Source of the DNA: Apostichopus japonicus
Lineage: Eukaryota > Echinodermata > Holothuroidea > Aspidochirotida > Stichopodidae
Length of the DNA stretch: 64,000 bases
Reading direction: 5' to 3'
NCBI RefSeq assembly: GCF_037975245.1
Contig: NC_092580.1
Coordinates: 11,873,501-11,937,500, forward strand
Positions within the stretch are counted from its first letter, which is position 1; every line of letters begins with the position of its first letter. Below are positions 60,414-64,000 of this stretch, piece by piece. Made by a program: the position numbers and the translations under genes. The notes beneath the pieces were generated by a model that saw only the letters and a list, made by a program, of their open reading frames with translations, searched no databases and was not told the origin of the DNA.

Positions 60414-61597
60414 AGGACAGTCCCTTTCCTCTGTCGTAGACTAAAGGGCAACATTTAATTAAAGAGGAGTGAAGCAGTGACATGTCCTCATTCTGAGATT
60501 GTGGAAATACTGAAGAGTAGGGAAAGTGTCTGAGCAGATTCCTTGTGTGTTGATTTGGACACATAATAAGAATAGAACTTTAGTTTACTTTTATTTTGCC
60601 TATCAACGATTGATCGACTATATACATACATGTTCCCCCCCCCCCCCCCAAAAATGAGAGTATTAATTTCCGGGATTAAATGAATAATATTTGTCATAAT
60701 AAAACCAGTAGAGTTAAATGGAAACTCAAAACAAAAGATACTGAAGTTTTTTGACGGCCAGAGGAAGGATTTGATCCATAAAGTTGTGGAATGGAATGCT
60801 GTTCTTAGCCCATAGAAGTTTAGAGGATACACAATGACAACTATCAATATTGTTCTATGTTATTGCTCGGTAACTGTCAATTATGAAACGACTCCCCAAA
60901 ACAGCTAAGAAAACTCATATTCCATTTTGAGAGATATCACAGATTTAAATATTTCAAAGTTAATTCCTAACTTGCAAGCAGAAGAACTTTTCAGATCTGA
61001 GTGGTACGGTACATTGCACCACAAATTTAGAAAAATGAATGCTCCCAGATACGACTAGAATATCTCCTGAATGGAGAAAAATATTTCTTAGCGGTTCTTC
61101 ACAAACACCAGTTGTCGTATACGTTGAAGAGGACGGTTTGAGGTTTTAATTGTGTCGCAGTTAATTCTTTGGAACACACATTGCTTTAACAAGTTTCAGG
61201 CGTAATACAAGACCAGCTCCCACTCAGGAAACGGCATTCTCCATTCAGGTACCGAAGAAGTGAAAGACGTCTCCCAGGCTAGAGCAGCGTGGTGATTGAT
61301 TCCGGTTGGAACGAAAAACCGACTACAATTTCATGAAACTTCAGCTAGAGAAGCCTGTCATCTTCATGATGAAACATTTCATTAAATCCATATTAACATA
61401 ACAAGTTTTACATTACATTAATTGGAGAAAAAGTGGGCAAAAAGGGGGGGGGGGGGGAGGTCGGGTGAATATAGGACATGAGTTTTAACAGTCAGTTCAA
61501 TCAGCAATCATTCATGTACCAGCTACTAATTGAACCGTATTGATCGAAACTTTCAGTAATCTCTCTACAATCAATAAAGTATGAGACGCACTCGAAG

Positions 61598-61602
<5 letters not shown>
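60414..61602. other. Gene-free stretch
   Basis: Poly-C at 60633-60648 and poly-G at 61445-61457. No exon recognised. Confidence 0.4.

Positions 61603-61674
<72 letters not shown>
61603..61674. repeat. (TA)n microsatellite
   Basis: About 70 bp of almost pure TA. Confidence 0.95.
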
Positions 61675-61675
<1 letters not shown>

Positions 61676-62446
61676 TAATAACTTTTACCAGGTGCAGGTA
61701 TGTAATATATTTCACTAAAAAAAAAAATTAAAAAATGTAAATTGTTAGCAAAACTAGTACTTGTGTATGTGCTTAACAAGCTACACAAGTGCCAGCATTT
61801 GGCATCTGAGCACCTTCAAAAATCGAAAAATTTCTCAAAGGGGAGGGGGACACACTCTCCCCCTTAGACCCCTCCCCCAGGACGGCGATCAGTATACCCG
61901 GCACTTGGGAAATCCTGGGCACATCCCTGTATATATTTATACATATTGAGATCCCCTATAGTGCCAGGTAGATATGCATGCACATCCAAGCCATCCAAGG
62001 ACGGCGGACGGAAGGTCACGTGCATTCCGCCTCAGGTGTCTTCGCTGAGACCCAGATCAGTACTATTGCTGTCAAAACTCCAACCGGCACAAGATGACTG
62101 TTTAAACAAAGTAAAGAGTTCAAACAACAGAGATTTAAAAATAAAGTCCCTTTATCTTTGGTTTTAAGTAATGCACTGGTTTTAGGTGATCGCATATGTC
62201 AACAGCAACCTTCTGATGAACCTATCCCGTATTGCAATGTCACCGTCGGTTGGACCCTGCATGGTTTATCTTTAGTCGATTGGTACATTAGTCTATTAAA
62301 TTTGGTAATGTATACTTTATGATTGAACTGTATATAGTTATGAAAAGAGAACTGAACTGATATATAGATAAATGCCTTTAAAAATAAACTCTTGATATCC
62401 AATGAGTTGAATAGTTCAAGAAGATATTGATCTTTCACCAATTGAA
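61675..62446. other. Gene-free stretch
   Basis: A GC-richer patch at 61840-62070 contrasts with its surroundings and may be a repeat fragment or a promoter/first exon. No supported frame. Confidence 0.35.
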
Positions 62447-62527
62447 TATATATATATATATATATATAGATATATAGATATAAATATATATCTGTATATA
62501 TATATACTGTATATATATATATATGTA

Positions 62528-62582
<55 letters not shown>
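62447..62582. repeat. TA-rich microsatellite
   Basis: Interrupted (TA)n with GATA, TGTA and CTGTA variants. Confidence 0.9.
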
Positions 62583-62583
<1 letters not shown>

Positions 62584-63246
62584 ACAAATGACATCTACTG
62601 TAAATCTGGTGGTTTAAGGTACTTGGTTTTATTGATCAATGAAAAATTAAGGCAATCTTCCACAAACTAGCAAAATAAGCGTATTATGAAATCTGTGAGT
62701 ACACTATTCTGCCGGTTCCCCTCCAAAAGAAAGAAAGAAAAAAAACAATGAAATATTTGCATCGTAGAAAGATTTATATGATCAGTGACGCTATAAAGCA
62801 ACATTTGGTCACTAAGATTACAATAAAATCTGCCAACATCCTCTATTTAATATAGGCTTCTATTCTCTCCCCCTTCCATCCCGTCTCTTTGGTAAAAAAA
62901 TACTGGCTAGATGCATGTCCAAACCTAACCACCTACCCTCAAATTTCATGCTACAGGGCTCTTTACTCGGGTTCTGACTGACCTGGAATATTCTACCCTT
63001 GACCATTGTGAAGTAACTCTGTGACCTAAATGCTTCCAAACCAATTCCGAAAAAAAAATGGAAAAAAAAATAAGGCATTATCAACTTCCTTGACAACTTC
63101 TATTGTTCCTCCGTTGCTCCTGCCATAGAAACCGGCTATTGTGCACCATGTGCTCGTTGTTAAACCGGTTTTATACTGAGGAACTTGTTTTGTTTTCACT
63201 TTGACTGTTGGTGGTGACCTTCCACCTTTTTTCTTTTCAAGTTGAT

Positions 63247-63425
63247 TTATTTTCCTACTACCCATGTGACTTCTCCTCCATTGTTCAGGTGTGTTTGCTT
63301 GGCAACATGTGTTGTGTGACAGACTGCAGGAAGAACTCTGACACAAAAATCTGTTATACATAGTTCTTCTGTCAATTCAAAACCAGTTTTGACCAAATCG
63401 TGCCCAGTTCTTTCCAGATATCTTT
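63247..63425 (-). CDS. Weak candidate terminal exon, unknown protein
   Basis: On the minus strand an acceptor (TTTATATTTGCAG, ending 63426) is followed by 2 nt plus 58 codons and a TAA at 63247-63249. The frame includes RYLERTGHDLVKTGFELTEE, LCITDFCVRVLPAVCH and GGEVTWVVGK. Composition is plausibly coding, but there is no family match and no upstream exon in 63426-64000. Chance is a real alternative. Confidence 0.22.
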
Positions 63426-64000
63426 CTGCAAATATAAAGAATATATGTATTGAGTTCATTTGAATACAATGTCAAAGATTGTCACAAAGTTGTAAATACT
63501 ATGCTATTTAAGTAAAATTTAAAAAGGAAAAAAAAAGGGGTTGAAAAGTATTTTTGGTTTCTTGCAATATACTTTGTGGTCATCTTTATATAGTGCATTT
63601 TAGTGTAATTTAGTCTAGTTATGATTAAATCTTGCCCAGGGAAATACATCCATTGTCAGGTAATCTTGTGAGGCCTCCTTCTCACAGATTGGGTTGCCTT
63701 GCCAGATTTTATTCGTGAAACCTTTGGGTTACATTTTTGAGAGTGATTTTGTGTACTTATCAGATTATGTTTGACTGATATTACATGCTGTTAGGTACAT
63801 TTATGGATTAGGTCAACCAAAAACGTGTGTGTGTGTTTATAGAAAGCCACGATGAGGCTTCATGTAAGGGCTTTGCCTTTTTTAAAAGTCGGGCAATGTT
63901 TGATAACAGATTGACATTTAGCAAAACACCTCATCTTCAATTCACCATGCAAAGCTTTTCAACAACACTGGTCGATTTTTATCAGTAGTTTTTCGTGTTT
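63426..64000. other. Right margin, nothing recognised
   Basis: AT-rich, no supported exon on either strand. Confidence 0.4.

Noticed and set aside
60103-60454. Repetitive Ser/His/Pro-rich, Pro/Leu-rich and Gly/Arg/Lys-rich proteins
   Set aside because: All are translations of a 15-bp minisatellite with no stops. There is no promoter, splice or family support.
1-64000. CRISPR arrays, bacterial operons or phage genes
   Set aside because: Spliced genes, poly(A) signals and eukaryotic transposons show animal DNA. The tandem arrays here have no spacer-repeat pattern.

Overview
The window is animal nuclear DNA. It is AT-rich, with short coding exons split by U2-type GT-AG introns of 0.5-1.6 kb, many simple repeats and several families of small non-autonomous transposons. 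Gene content and repeat style fit a marine invertebrate deuterostome, perhaps an echinoderm. That placement is inference; no single sequence here proves it.

Left end (1-17.2 kb): three host genes are readable exon by exon. The last three coding exons of an AUH-type methylglutaconyl-CoA hydratase (+, 364-1861) are followed by a complete seven-exon ZCRB1, the U11/U12 snRNP RRM plus zinc-knuckle protein (+, 3809-11304). A complete three-coding-exon TXNL4B (Dim1-like thioredoxin-fold splicing factor) lies convergent to it (-, 15185-17174). Two spliceosome-linked genes are therefore neighbours. The introns and the ZCRB1-TXNL4B gap carry copies of a roughly 0.3-0.7 kb repeat, long fold-back palindromes, and two elements with hammerhead-ribozyme-like cores.

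Middle (17.2-43 kb): mostly intergenic or intronic. It holds a textbook 350-bp hAT-type MITE with a perfect 8-bp target duplication (18733-19082), a 143-bp satellite carrying nuclear-receptor-like half sites, and a 27-bp-stem hairpin. It also holds a 533-bp inverted-repeat element (36994-37526), a 28-bp minisatellite, and two orphan exon candidates: a terminal exon at 31001-31106 and an initiator exon at 37909-38002. A broken reading frame sits at 42645-43038.

Right-middle (43118-52103): the most notable object is an apparently complete 9-kb DNA transposon. It has about 150-bp terminal inverted repeats, a possible 3-bp TAG target duplication, and an intact two-exon gene for a protein of about 1627 residues. 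The protein has paired N-terminal Cys/His modules, a long conserved core, a FEN/XPG-like acidic nuclease block and a C-terminal cysteine cluster. I place it as Academ-like by architecture. Behind the gene is a 2.3-kb non-coding tail containing a 0.55-0.6 kb direct duplication and a hairpin.

Right end (52.1-64 kb): no confident gene. It contains a duplicated exon-like 140-bp segment with a hairpin that looks maintained in both copies, several minisatellites, TA tracts, and one weak terminal-exon candidate (-, 63247-63425).
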